A DNA stretch of 16,181 nucleotides from Actinomyces sp. (GCA_003697065.1 RFFY01000473.1:1-16181), one strand, 5' to 3'; positions 6,820-13,109 are shown, counted from the first letter of the stretch. A program made the numbers and translations. The notes: generated by a model from the sequence alone, not told the origin.

Positions 6820-6854
6820 TGGGGTGCACCGTCACCGTGGAGGTGACCCGATGA
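6819..6854 (+). CDS. possible 11-codon micro-ORF coupling rplN to rplX
   Basis: The short gap between rplN and rplX is exactly spanned by a small open frame encoding MGCTVTVEVTR. Its ATG shares the last base of the rplN stop (TGATG) and its stop overlaps the rplX start (ATGA at 6851-6854). It contains the rplX ribosome-binding site, GGAGGT at 6839-6844. I know of no such peptide family. The structure suggests a relay by which ribosomes leaving rplN are kept on the message until rplX. It could also be chance, since the gap is only 31 bases. Confidence 0.25.
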   Translation: MGCTVTVEVTR

Positions 6855-7159
6855 AGATCAAGAAGGGCGACCGCGTCGTCGTGCTGGCGGGCAAGGACAA
6901 GGGCGTCGAAGGCGTCGTCGAACGTGCCCTGCCCCGCGAGGGCAAGGTCATCGTCGAGGGCGTCAACGTTGCCAAGAAGCACCAGGCCCCGACCCGCTCG
7001 ATCCAACAGGGCGGCATCATCGACAAGGCCATGCCCATCGACGTGTCCAACGTGGCCATCGTCAGCCCCGCCGACGGCAAGCCGACCCGGGTCGGCTACC
7101 GCGTCGAGGCCGACGGCACCAAGACCCGCATCTGCAAGCGCACGGGGGTCGACCTGTGA
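6851..7159 (+). CDS. rplX: 50S ribosomal protein L24 (uL24)
   Basis: L24 is an assembly initiator of the large subunit, binding the 5' end of 23S rRNA near the tunnel exit. The 102-residue product starts MKIKKGDRVVVLAGKDKGVE, the KOW motif that defines the family, and continues with the conserved GVNVAKKHQAPT and a typical IDVSNVAIV strand. The ATG has a very strong ribosome-binding site (GGAGGT at 6839-6844, six bases upstream), the best in this part of the cluster and the only one sitting in a non-ribosomal frame. The stop overlaps the GTG start of rplE (GTGA). Confidence 0.96.
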   Translation: MKIKKGDRVVVLAGKDKGVEGVVERALPREGKVIVEGVNVAKKHQAPTRSIQQGGIIDKAMPIDVSNVAIVSPADGKPTRVGYRVEADGTKTRICKRTGVDL

Positions 7160-7722
7160 CCACCACGACCTACGTCCCGCGCCTCAAGCAGCGCTACAAC
7201 GACGAGATCCGCGACCGTCTGCGTGACGAGCTCGGCCTCGCCAACATCATGCAGGTGCCGCGCCTCGAGAAGATCGTGCTCAACATGGGCGTGGGCGCGG
7301 CCACCCAGCAGGCCAAGCTCCTCGAGGGGGCACTCGCCGATCTCGAGACCATCGCCGGCCAAAAGGCGGTGGTGACGCGGGCCAAGAAGTCCATCGCCAG
7401 CTTCAAGCTGCGCGAGGGCCAGGCCATCGGCGCCAAGGTCACACTCCGCGGCGACCGCATGTACGAGTTCCTGGATCGCCTGATCACCCTGGCGATCCCC
7501 CGCATCCGCGACTTCCGGGGGTTGTCGCCGCGTTCGTTCGACGGGCACGGCAACTACACCTTCGGTGTCACCGAACAGCTCATGTTCCCCGAGATCGACT
7601 ACGACAAGGTCGACACCATCCGGGGCATGGACATCACGATCGTCACCACGGCGAGCACCGACGACCAGGGCAGGGCTCTGCTCTCGGCCTTCGGTTTCCC
7701 GTTCCGACGCGAGGGGCAGTGA
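7156..7722 (+). CDS. rplE: 50S ribosomal protein L5 (uL5)
   Basis: L5 binds 5S rRNA together with L18 and forms the central protuberance, contacting P-site tRNA. The 188-residue product shows PRLEKIVLNMGVG (35-47), the run AGQKAVVTRAKKSIASFKLR and the 5S-binding region RDFRGLSPRSFDGHGNYTFG, then GMDITIVTTA near the end. It uses a GTG start overlapping the rplX stop, with GGGGGT at 7144-7149 six bases upstream. In E. coli the start of rplE is where S8 represses the spc operon; I could not identify a convincing copy of the S8 site here by eye. Confidence 0.97.
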   Translation: MTTTTYVPRLKQRYNDEIRDRLRDELGLANIMQVPRLEKIVLNMGVGAATQQAKLLEGALADLETIAGQKAVVTRAKKSIASFKLREGQAIGAKVTLRGDRMYEFLDRLITLAIPRIRDFRGLSPRSFDGHGNYTFGVTEQLMFPEIDYDKVDTIRGMDITIVTTASTDDQGRALLSAFGFPFRREGQ

Positions 7723-7725
7723 CCC

Positions 7726-7911
7726 ATGGCGAAGAAGGCCCTCAGGGAAAAGCAGCAGCGCACCCCCAAGTTCAAGGTGCGCGCCTACACGCGGTGCCGC
7801 CGGTGCGGTCGCCCGCGTGCGGTGTACCGGAAGTTCGGCCTGTGCCGCATCTGCCTGCGGACGATGGCCCACGCCGGCGAGTTGCCGGGCGTGAAGAAGG
7901 CGAGCTGGTGA
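7726..7911 (+). CDS. rpsN: 30S ribosomal protein S14, zinc-binding type Z (uS14)
   Basis: S14 is a late-assembly protein of the small-subunit head. This is the short zinc-ribbon form of 61 residues. Four cysteines make the zinc site as C24-x-x-C27 and C40-x-x-C43, within TRCRRCGRPR and GLCRICLRT. The longer zinc-free form is about 100 residues and lacks these cysteines. Actinobacteria often carry a second, zinc-independent paralog elsewhere that is expressed under zinc starvation; it is not in this window. The ATG lies three bases after the rplE stop. Like L36 below, this protein makes the ribosome of this organism a zinc store. Confidence 0.97.
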   Translation: MAKKALREKQQRTPKFKVRAYTRCRRCGRPRAVYRKFGLCRICLRTMAHAGELPGVKKASW

Positions 7912-7927
7912 GAGGGGGGACACGACG

Positions 7928-8332
7928 ATGACGATGACCGACCCGATCGCCGACATGCTCACCCGCATCCGCAACGCCAACGTCGCCATGCACGACGAGG
8001 TGTCGATGCCCTCGTCGAAGCAGAAGGTGGCGCTGGCCAAGGTGCTCGAGGCCGAGGGCTACATCGACTCCTGGTCCGAGAGCGACGCCCCCCGGGGTCC
8101 CGGCAGGATCCTGACCATCCAGATGAAGTACTCGCCGGAGCGGGCCCGGGTGATCTCGGGCATCCAGCGGGTGTCCAAGCCGGGCCTGCGCATCTACCGC
8201 AAGAAGGACGAGATCCCCCGTGTCCAGGGCGGCCTCGGCGTGGCCGTGCTGTCGACCAACAAGGGTCTCATGACCGACCGAGAAGCGAGGCGTCACCGCG
8301 TCGGCGGTGAGGTCCTCTGCTACGTGTGGTGA
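7928..8332 (+). CDS. rpsH: 30S ribosomal protein S8 (uS8)
   Basis: S8 is a primary 16S rRNA-binding protein of the central domain and, in E. coli, the translational repressor of the spc operon. The product is 134 residues. It opens MTMTDPIADMLTRIRNAN, the standard family start, and ends with the nearly invariant stretch GLGVAVLSTNKGLMTDREA followed by GGEVLCYVW at the C-terminus. A purine-rich GAGGGGGGA lies at 7912-7920, seven bases before the ATG, which supports this start over the second ATG at 7934. It is separated from rpsN by 16 bases. Confidence 0.97.
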   Translation: MTMTDPIADMLTRIRNANVAMHDEVSMPSSKQKVALAKVLEAEGYIDSWSESDAPRGPGRILTIQMKYSPERARVISGIQRVSKPGLRIYRKKDEIPRVQGGLGVAVLSTNKGLMTDREARRHRVGGEVLCYVW

Positions 8333-8342
8333 GGAGACGACG

Positions 8343-8882
8343 ATGAGCCGCATCGGCAAGGCGCCGATCACCGTGCCCGCCGGGGTGACCGTCGAGGTCG
8401 CCGACGGTGTCGTCACCGTGACCGGCCCCAAGGGCACCCTCACACAACAGATCCCCGGGGCCATCAGCGTGGCCGTCGACGGTGACACGGTCACCGTCGA
8501 GCGTCCCGACGACAGCCGCGAGAACCGTTCCCTGCACGGTCTGACCCGTTCCCTGGTCGCCAACATGGTGACCGGGGTGTCCCAGGGGTACACCAAGACC
8601 CTCGAGATCCAGGGCGTCGGCTACCGGGCCCAGGCCAAGGGCCCCCGTTCGCTGGAGCTGGCCCTCGGCTTCAGCCACCCCGTGAGCGTCGAGGCCCCCG
8701 AGGGCATCGAGTTCGAGGTGCCGACGAACACCCAGATCATCGTCAAGGGCATCGACAAGCAAAAGGTCGGCCAGGTGGCGGCCGAGATCCGCCGCTGGCG
8801 CAAGCCCGAGCCCTACAAGGGCAAGGGCATCCGTTACGCGGGTGAGCGCATCATCCGTAAGGCCGGGAAGGCGGCGAAGTGA
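8343..8882 (+). CDS. rplF: 50S ribosomal protein L6 (uL6)
   Basis: L6 lies near the GTPase-associated centre and the sarcin-ricin loop, formed from two similar domains. The 179-residue product starts MSRIGKAPITVPAGVTVEV. The first domain covers about 1-82. The second holds LEIQGVGYRAQAKGPRSLEL, then the C-terminal signature KPEPYKGKGIRYAGERIIRKAGK. GAGGAG at 8331-8336 overlaps the rpsH stop and lies six bases before the ATG. The stop overlaps the start of rplR as TGATG. Confidence 0.97.
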   Translation: MSRIGKAPITVPAGVTVEVADGVVTVTGPKGTLTQQIPGAISVAVDGDTVTVERPDDSRENRSLHGLTRSLVANMVTGVSQGYTKTLEIQGVGYRAQAKGPRSLELALGFSHPVSVEAPEGIEFEVPTNTQIIVKGIDKQKVGQVAAEIRRWRKPEPYKGKGIRYAGERIIRKAGKAAK

Positions 8883-9247
8883 TGACCGACATCGCCAAGA
8901 AGCGTCGTGAGGGGCGTCTGCGCCGGCACCGCCGGGTCCGCCGCAAGATGCGGGGAACCCCCGAGCGTCCGCGCCTGTCCGTGTACCGCTCGAACCGCCA
9001 CATCGTCGCCCAGGTGATCGACGACCTCAACGGCGTCACCCTGGCCGCCGCCTCGACCCTCGAGCCCGACCTGAGGTCGGGCCCGACCTCGAACACCGAG
9101 GCGGCCGCCCGCGTGGGCGCCCTGGTCGCCGAGCGGGCCCGGGCCGCCGGCGTCACCCGGGTCGTGTTCGACCGGGGCGGTTTCCGCTACCACGGCCGTG
9201 TCGCCGCTCTCGCCGACGCCGCCCGTAAAGCAGGACTGGAGTTCTGA
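8882..9247 (+). CDS. rplR: 50S ribosomal protein L18 (uL18)
   Basis: L18 binds 5S rRNA with L5 in the central protuberance. The 121-residue product has the basic N-terminus KKRREGRLRRHRRVRRKMRG, then the core PRLSVYRSNRHIVAQVIDD, and the C-terminal GVTRVVFDRGGFRYHGRVAA followed by LADAARKAGLEF. This is typical in length and wording. The ATG shares its A with the rplF stop. The GTG one codon before is an alternative that adds a single residue. The ribosome-binding site is weak, so initiation may depend on coupling with rplF. The stop overlaps rpsE in the same way. Confidence 0.96.
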   Translation: MTDIAKKRREGRLRRHRRVRRKMRGTPERPRLSVYRSNRHIVAQVIDDLNGVTLAAASTLEPDLRSGPTSNTEAAARVGALVAERARAAGVTRVVFDRGGFRYHGRVAALADAARKAGLEF

Positions 9248-9810
9248 TGGCCAACGAGACCACGACGAGCGGTCCCCAGCTGAGGGAGTCGCGCGTCATC
9301 AACATCAACCGGGTGGCCAAGGTCGTCAAGGGCGGCCGGCGCTTCTCGTTCACCGCCCTGGTGGTGATCGGCGACGGCGCCGGGCGCGTCGGCCTGGGCT
9401 ACGGCAAGGCCAAGGAGGTGCCCCTCGCCATCCAGAAGGGCACCGAGGAGGCCCGACGCAACCTCTTCGAGGTCCCGATGGCGGGCTCGACCATCGTGCA
9501 TCCCGTCATCGGCGAGTCCGGGGCGGGTCGGGTCCTGCTCAAGCCGGCCGCCCCCGGTACCGGTGTGATCGCCGGCGGTGCCGCCCGCGCCATCCTCGAA
9601 GAGGCCGGTATCCACGACGTGTTGTGCAAGTCGCTGGGGTCCCCCAACTACATCAACGTGGCGCGTGCCACCATCGCCGGTCTGCAGGCCCAGCGCCGGC
9701 CCGACGAGATCGCCCGCCTGCGGGGTCTCGCCCCCGACGAGATCATGCCCCCCGCTTTGTGGCGGGCCTACCAGGAGTCCCAGCGTTCCCGCGGTGGGGA
9801 GGTGGCGTGA
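9247..9810 (+). CDS. rpsE: 30S ribosomal protein S5 (uS5)
   Basis: S5 sits by the decoding site and mRNA entry tunnel and, with S4, controls accuracy. The 187-residue product has a short variable N-terminus, then the S5 signature beginning near residue 29: GGRRFSFTALVVIGDGAGRV and GLGYGKAKEVPLAIQKG. The second domain contains GVIAGGAARAILEEAGIHDV and the end of the conserved region at NYINVARATIAGL. GGAG at 9238-9241 lies five bases before the ATG, which overlaps the rplR stop. The C-terminal tail is ordinary. Confidence 0.97.
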   Translation: MANETTTSGPQLRESRVININRVAKVVKGGRRFSFTALVVIGDGAGRVGLGYGKAKEVPLAIQKGTEEARRNLFEVPMAGSTIVHPVIGESGAGRVLLKPAAPGTGVIAGGAARAILEEAGIHDVLCKSLGSPNYINVARATIAGLQAQRRPDEIARLRGLAPDEIMPPALWRAYQESQRSRGGEVA

Positions 9811-10010
9811 TGGCCCTGCGTGTCACCCAGGTCCGGTCGGCCATCGGCACCAAGCCCAAGCAGCGCGGTACCCTGCGGGCGCTGGGGTTGGGCCGCATCG
9901 GCCGGTCCAACACCCTGCCCGACCGTCCCGAGATCCGCGGCATGATCGCCCGCGTCCCCCACCTGGTGCGGGTCGAGGACGTGGCCGACGACGACACCGC
10001 CGAGAGCTGA
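9810..10010 (+). CDS. rpmD: 50S ribosomal protein L30 (uL30)
   Basis: L30 is a small large-subunit protein that is present in some bacterial lineages and missing in others. The 66-residue product begins ALRVTQVRSAIGTKPKQRGT after the initiator Met, continues LRALGLGRIGRSNTLPD and ends with the usual RGMIARVPHLVRVED plus a short acidic tail. The ATG shares a base with the rpsE stop, with GGGGAGG at 9796-9802 seven bases upstream. The order rpsE-rpmD-rplO is the standard spc order. Confidence 0.95.
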   Translation: MALRVTQVRSAIGTKPKQRGTLRALGLGRIGRSNTLPDRPEIRGMIARVPHLVRVEDVADDDTAES

Positions 10011-10048
10011 CACCTCAGAGCCCAGACGCAGAGTCGAAAGAAGACGCC

Positions 10049-10543
10049 ATGATCAAGCTCCACGACCTCAAGCCGGCGCCGGGTTCGCGCTCGGCGCCCA
10101 AGCGTGTCGGCCGCGGCATCGCCGGCAAGGGCGGCAAGACCGCCGGGCGGGGTACCAAGGGTCAGCGCGCCCGCGGCACGGTGCCGGCCGGGTTCGAGGG
10201 CGGCCAGATGCCGCTCACCCAGCGGGTGCCGAAGTGGCGGGGTTTCCGCAACCCCTTCCGGGTCGAGTACCAGGCGGTGAACCTCGACACCATCGCCGAG
10301 AGCGGGCTCGACGAGATCACCCCCGAGATCCTCCACGAGCACGGTCTCGTCCACAAGGGCGCCCTGGTCAAGGTGCTGGCCCGGGGCGAGATCGACCGGC
10401 CCGTCAAGGTCGCCGTCCACGCCGTGTCGAAGGCGGCCGAGTCCGCCATCGTGGCGGCGGGGGGTACGGTGGAGATCGTCCCGAAGCCGTGGGGTGACCG
10501 CCGCCCGCCCAAGGGCAGCAACAACGCCCTGACCAACCGCTGA
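10049..10543 (+). CDS. rplO: 50S ribosomal protein L15 (uL15)
   Basis: L15 is a late-assembly protein that threads a long glycine- and arginine-rich N-terminal tail into 23S rRNA. The 164-residue product shows this tail as KRVGRGIAGKGGKTAGRGTK followed by GFEGGQMPLTQRVPKWRGF. The globular C-terminal domain ends VHAVSKAAESAIVAAGGTVE and IVPKP. The ATG at 10049 follows a purine-rich GAAAGAAGA at 10035-10043, and lies 38 bases after rpmD, a wider gap than at earlier junctions. A strong hairpin follows its stop. Confidence 0.96.
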   Translation: MIKLHDLKPAPGSRSAPKRVGRGIAGKGGKTAGRGTKGQRARGTVPAGFEGGQMPLTQRVPKWRGFRNPFRVEYQAVNLDTIAESGLDEITPEILHEHGLVHKGALVKVLARGEIDRPVKVAVHAVSKAAESAIVAAGGTVEIVPKPWGDRRPPKGSNNALTNR

Positions 10544-10546
10544 TCC

Positions 10547-10565
10547 CGGCGGGCGCCGCCCGCCG
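10547..10565 (+). promoter_or_regulatory. strong GC hairpin between rplO and secY
   Basis: An uninterrupted 8-bp stem (10547-10554 paired with 10558-10565) with a 3-base loop begins three bases after the rplO stop. It is not followed by a run of T (the next bases are ACATCCGTCTTTCC), so a classic intrinsic terminator is unlikely. It could act as a partial terminator, pause site or mRNA-stability element that sets secY levels below those of the ribosomal genes. That role is inference. Confidence 0.35.
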
Positions 10566-10592
10566 ACATCCGTCTTTCCACAGGAGCGCGGC

Positions 10593-11927
10593 GTGCTGTC
10601 ACGAGTGCTGAACATGTTCCGGGTCGCCGACCTGCGGAACAAGATCCTGTTCACCCTGTCGATGATCGCCCTGTACCGCCTGGGTGCCTTCATCCCCGCT
10701 CCCGGGGTCGACATCGACGCCGTGCAGCTCCTGCGCGATCAGGCCAACCAGCGCACCGGCATCCTGGGCTTCATCCAGCTCTTCTCGGGCGGGGCGTTGA
10801 CCCAGTTCGCCATCTTCGCTCTGGGCATCATGCCCTACATCACCTCGTCGATCATCATGCAGATCCTCGGGGTGGTCATCCCCAAGATCGAGCAGTGGCA
10901 GGAGCAGGGCGCGGTCGGTCAGCGCAAGATCACCCAGTGGACCCGCTACATGACGATCGGCATCGCCGTCGTGCAGTCGACGAGCTTCGCCTTCCTGTTC
11001 CACAACGGGGGCGTGATCGGCGGGGGCATCGACCTGCTGCCCGACTTCAGTGCCTGGACCGTGTTCGTGGTGGTGCTCACCCTCACCGCCGGCATGGCCC
11101 TGCTCATGTGGATGGGTGAGCTCATCACCCAGCGCGGCATCGGCAACGGCATGTCCCTGCTCATCATGGCGTCGGTGCTGTCGAGCCTGCCCGCCCAGGG
11201 TTCCCTGGTGCAGGCCGAGAACGGCACGCCGGCGCTCATCTCGCTCATCCTCGCCTTCGTCGCCATCCTGGTGGCGATCGTGTTCGTCGAGCAGGGCCAG
11301 CGCCGCATCCCGGTCCAGTTCGCCAAGCGGGTGGTGGGCCGGCGCATGTACGGGGGCCAGAGCACCTACATCCCCCTCAAGGTGAACCAGGCGGGCGTCA
11401 TCCCCGTGATCTTCGCCAGCTCGGTGCTGTACCTGCCGACCCTGATCGCCGCCGCCATGCCCCAGACGGGCTGGGGCGACGCCATCCGCCGCTTCGTCGA
11501 CGACAACCTGGCCACCCCCACCAGCCCGATCTACATGTTCTTCTTCGGGCTGATGATCATCGGGTTCGCCTACTTCTACACCGCCATCAGCTTCGATCCC
11601 GTCAAGCAGGCCGACACCATCCGCAAGCAGGGCGGCTTCATCCCCGGCATCCGGCCCGGACCCCAGACCGAGCGGTATCTCAACCGCATCCTGACCCGGA
11701 TCACCTTCCCGGGTGCTTTGTTCCTGGCGGCGGTGGCGCTGGTGCCGTCCGTCGTGATCGCCGTGCTGTTGGGGACCGGTGCCTCCTCGACGGGCCACGG
11801 GGCCGGCGCCAGCGGGGTGACCTTCGGGGGCATCTCCCTGCTCATCGCCGCCGGTGTGTCCCTCGAGACGATGAAGCAGATCGACAGCCAGCTCATGATG
11901 CGCAACTACGAGGGCTTCCTGAAGTAG
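10593..11927 (+). CDS. secY: preprotein translocase channel subunit SecY
   Basis: SecY is the channel of the Sec translocon in the cytoplasmic membrane, working with SecE, SecG, SecA and the ribosome. The 444-residue product has ten predicted membrane segments. Recognisable parts are the first segment (ILFTLSMIALYRLGAFIPAPG, 18-38), the plug region GFIQLFSGGAL (59-69), the segment FALGIMPYITSSIIMQIL (75-92), MGELITQRGIGNGMSLLI (174-191), the cytosolic loop RRIPVQFAKRVVGRRMYGG (237-255), and the next cytosolic loop with GGFIPGIRPGPQTERYL (347-363). Arg354 matches the arginine (Arg357 in E. coli) needed for SecA-driven export. The end ETMKQIDSQLMMRNYEGFL is standard. It starts at GTG 10593 with CAGGAG at 10581-10586 six bases upstream. 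Confidence 0.98.
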   Translation: MLSRVLNMFRVADLRNKILFTLSMIALYRLGAFIPAPGVDIDAVQLLRDQANQRTGILGFIQLFSGGALTQFAIFALGIMPYITSSIIMQILGVVIPKIEQWQEQGAVGQRKITQWTRYMTIGIAVVQSTSFAFLFHNGGVIGGGIDLLPDFSAWTVFVVVLTLTAGMALLMWMGELITQRGIGNGMSLLIMASVLSSLPAQGSLVQAENGTPALISLILAFVAILVAIVFVEQGQRRIPVQFAKRVVGRRMYGGQSTYIPLKVNQAGVIPVIFASSVLYLPTLIAAAMPQTGWGDAIRRFVDDNLATPTSPIYMFFFGLMIIGFAYFYTAISFDPVKQADTIRKQGGFIPGIRPGPQTERYLNRILTRITFPGALFLAAVALVPSVVIAVLLGTGASSTGHGAGASGVTFGGISLLIAAGVSLETMKQIDSQLMMRNYEGFLK

Positions 11928-11932
11928 GCCCG

Positions 11933-11951
11933 GGGCGCCGCAGGTGCGCCC
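11933..11951 (+). terminator. possible weak terminator hairpin after secY
   Basis: A 6-bp all-GC stem (11933-11938 with 11946-11951) and 7-base loop sits five bases after the secY stop. No T-run follows. It is the only obvious hairpin right after secY, and a candidate promoter for adk follows 80 bases later, so partial termination here would make sense. Evidence is structural only. Confidence 0.25.
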
Positions 11952-12031
11952 GCCCGACGCGAGCCGGTGGTGAACCGGGCGAACCGGGCGAGGTGGCGCT
12001 GGTCCCCGTGGTGGGGCGGGAGTCGGCCCGG

Positions 12032-12062
12032 TTGGGAGCATGGGTGTCGCCCGCTCTAGCGT
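12032..12062 (+). promoter_or_regulatory. candidate promoter for adk
   Basis: TTGGGA at 12032-12037 and TAGCGT at 12057-12062 are separated by 19 bases, slightly long. The boxes resemble those before rplC and infA. The start of transcription would be near 12069, about 40 bases before the adk ATG. It lies in the 180-base secY-adk gap, which holds no supported gene. Confidence 0.35.
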
Positions 12063-12107
12063 GTGACCCCGTCGCACGGCCGCTCGACGAGGAGAGGACC
12101 GCATCCG

Positions 12108-12695
12108 ATGTCGCCGCTTCGCATGGTCATCCTCGGCCGCCAGGGTTCGGGCAAGGGCACCCAGTCCGCACGCATCGCCGACGCCTACGGGACGGTCCAC
12201 ATCTCCACGGGCGACATGTTGCGCGCCGCCGTCGCCGAGGGCACCGAACTCGGTCGGCGGGCCAAGGCGATCATGGACGCCGGCGAACTCGTCCCCGACG
12301 AGATCATGAACGGGGTGGTGGCCGAACGCCTCGCCAAGCCCGATGTCGTCGAGCGGGGTTTCCTCCTCGACGGTTTCCCCCGCACCCCCGACCAGGCCGA
12401 GGCCCTCGCCGCCATCTGCGACGGCACCGACCGGCCCCTGACGGTGGCTGTCAACCTCGAGGTGCCCGTCGACGAGGTGATGCGTCGCATGCTGGCCCGG
12501 GGCCGGGACGACGACACCGCCGAGGCCATCGCCCGCCGCCTCGAGCTCTACGAGGAACAGACCGCCCCCCTGCTCGCCTGGTTCGCCGAGCGGGGACTGC
12601 TCGAGACCGTCGACGGCCTCGGCACCGAAGACGAGGTCTTCGAACGCCTGCGGGCGGTCATCGACGCCCGCCTCGACAGGGCGGCCGCGGGCTGA
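12108..12695 (+). CDS. adk: adenylate kinase (short-LID form)
   Basis: Adenylate kinase interconverts ATP + AMP and two ADP in the cytoplasm. The 195-residue product has the P-loop GRQGSGKGTQ (10-19), with Lys16 as the phosphate-binding lysine; Arg and Gln at its second and third positions differ from the common GPPGAGKGT. The AMP-binding region is HISTGDMLRAAV (31-42), and LLDGFPRTPDQAEAL (86-100) carries the conserved GFPRT. The LID is the short type: RMLARGRDDDTAEAIARRL passes directly on without the 27-residue insert or its zinc cysteines. The ATG at 12108 follows GGAGAGG at 12091-12097. The GTG at 12063 is rejected because its extension has no family match and overlaps the promoter. It follows secY as in other actinobacteria. 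Confidence 0.95.
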   Translation: MSPLRMVILGRQGSGKGTQSARIADAYGTVHISTGDMLRAAVAEGTELGRRAKAIMDAGELVPDEIMNGVVAERLAKPDVVERGFLLDGFPRTPDQAEALAAICDGTDRPLTVAVNLEVPVDEVMRRMLARGRDDDTAEAIARRLELYEEQTAPLLAWFAERGLLETVDGLGTEDEVFERLRAVIDARLDRAAAG

Positions 12696-12785
12696 CGAGA
12701 GCGGGCCTCATCCCCCGGCGGTGGCCCCGGCGGCGTCACCCGGCCTGATCCCGCCCCGTCCCACCGGGTCACCCGCCGGCGCGGG

Positions 12786-12814
12786 TTGGTCGCGACCACG
12801 ACGTCCGGTAGCGT
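12786..12814 (+). promoter_or_regulatory. candidate promoter for infA
   Basis: TTGGTC at 12786-12791 and TAGCGT at 12809-12814 are separated by exactly 17 bases. Transcription would begin near 12821, some 64 bases before infA. Its boxes are close to those proposed for rplC (TTGGTG, TATGCT) and adk (TTGGGA, TAGCGT). It fits an internal promoter feeding infA and the alpha block independently of secY and adk. Confidence 0.5.
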
Positions 12815-12871
12815 TGTGGACCGGCCGTGGGCTCTCCACGGCCATCCGCGCCCGGCGAATGCCGGTCGTTC

Positions 12872-12877
12872 AGGAGG
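12872..12877 (+). promoter_or_regulatory. ribosome-binding site that decides the infA start
   Basis: A full AGGAGG lies seven bases before the CTG at 12885. This is ideal spacing and the site matches the anti-Shine-Dalgarno sequence without mismatch. No ATG, GTG or TTG occurs in the infA frame within the usual distance downstream of it, so it is the main reason to call CTG as the start. Confidence 0.8.
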
Positions 12878-12884
12878 TTCCGCC

Positions 12885-13109
12885 CTGGCCAAGCCGAAGG
12901 AAGACGCGATCGTCCTCGAGGGGACCGTCAAGGAGTCTCTGCCCAACGCCATGTTCCGGGTGGAGCTCGAGAACGGCCACGAGGTGCTCGCGCACATCAG
13001 CGGCAAGATGCGGATGCACTACATCCGGATCCTCCCGGGCGACCGGGTGCAGGTGGAGCTCACCCCCTACGACCTGCAGCGGGGCCGGATCACCTACCGC
13101 TACAAGTGA
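12885..13109 (+). CDS. infA: translation initiation factor IF-1, apparent CTG start
   Basis: IF-1 is an OB-fold protein that binds the ribosomal A site and helps IF-2 and IF-3 select initiator tRNA and start codon. From the CTG the product is 74 residues, the usual size, beginning (M)AKPKEDAIVLEGTVKESLP, the normal place for the family. NAMFRVELENGHEVLAHISG (21-40), KMRMHYIRILPGDRVQVEL and the ending YDLQRGRITYRYK are all standard. The frame stays open upstream, with a GTG at 12819 and a TTG at 12786, but those would add 22 or 33 unrelated residues and ignore the perfect AGGAGG. CTG is a very rare start codon. IF-1 commonly follows map in actinobacteria; here it follows adk with a 189-base gap. 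Confidence 0.93.
   Translation: MAKPKEDAIVLEGTVKESLPNAMFRVELENGHEVLAHISGKMRMHYIRILPGDRVQVELTPYDLQRGRITYRYK

Noticed and set aside
12063..12107. Upstream GTG start for adenylate kinase
   Set aside because: The extra 15 residues have no family match, the position overlaps the candidate promoter, and the purine-rich site at 12091-12097 favours the ATG at 12108.
10599..12200. 533-codon minus-strand frame opposite secY
   Set aside because: Composition is shadow-like (runs of Gly, Asp, His, Glu), with no recognisable domain. It lies wholly over the conserved secY and into the adk gap.
12786..12884. Upstream TTG (12786) or GTG (12819) starts for IF-1
   Set aside because: They would add 33 or 22 residues unlike any IF-1, would place the start within or next to the candidate promoter, and would ignore the perfect AGGAGG just before the CTG.
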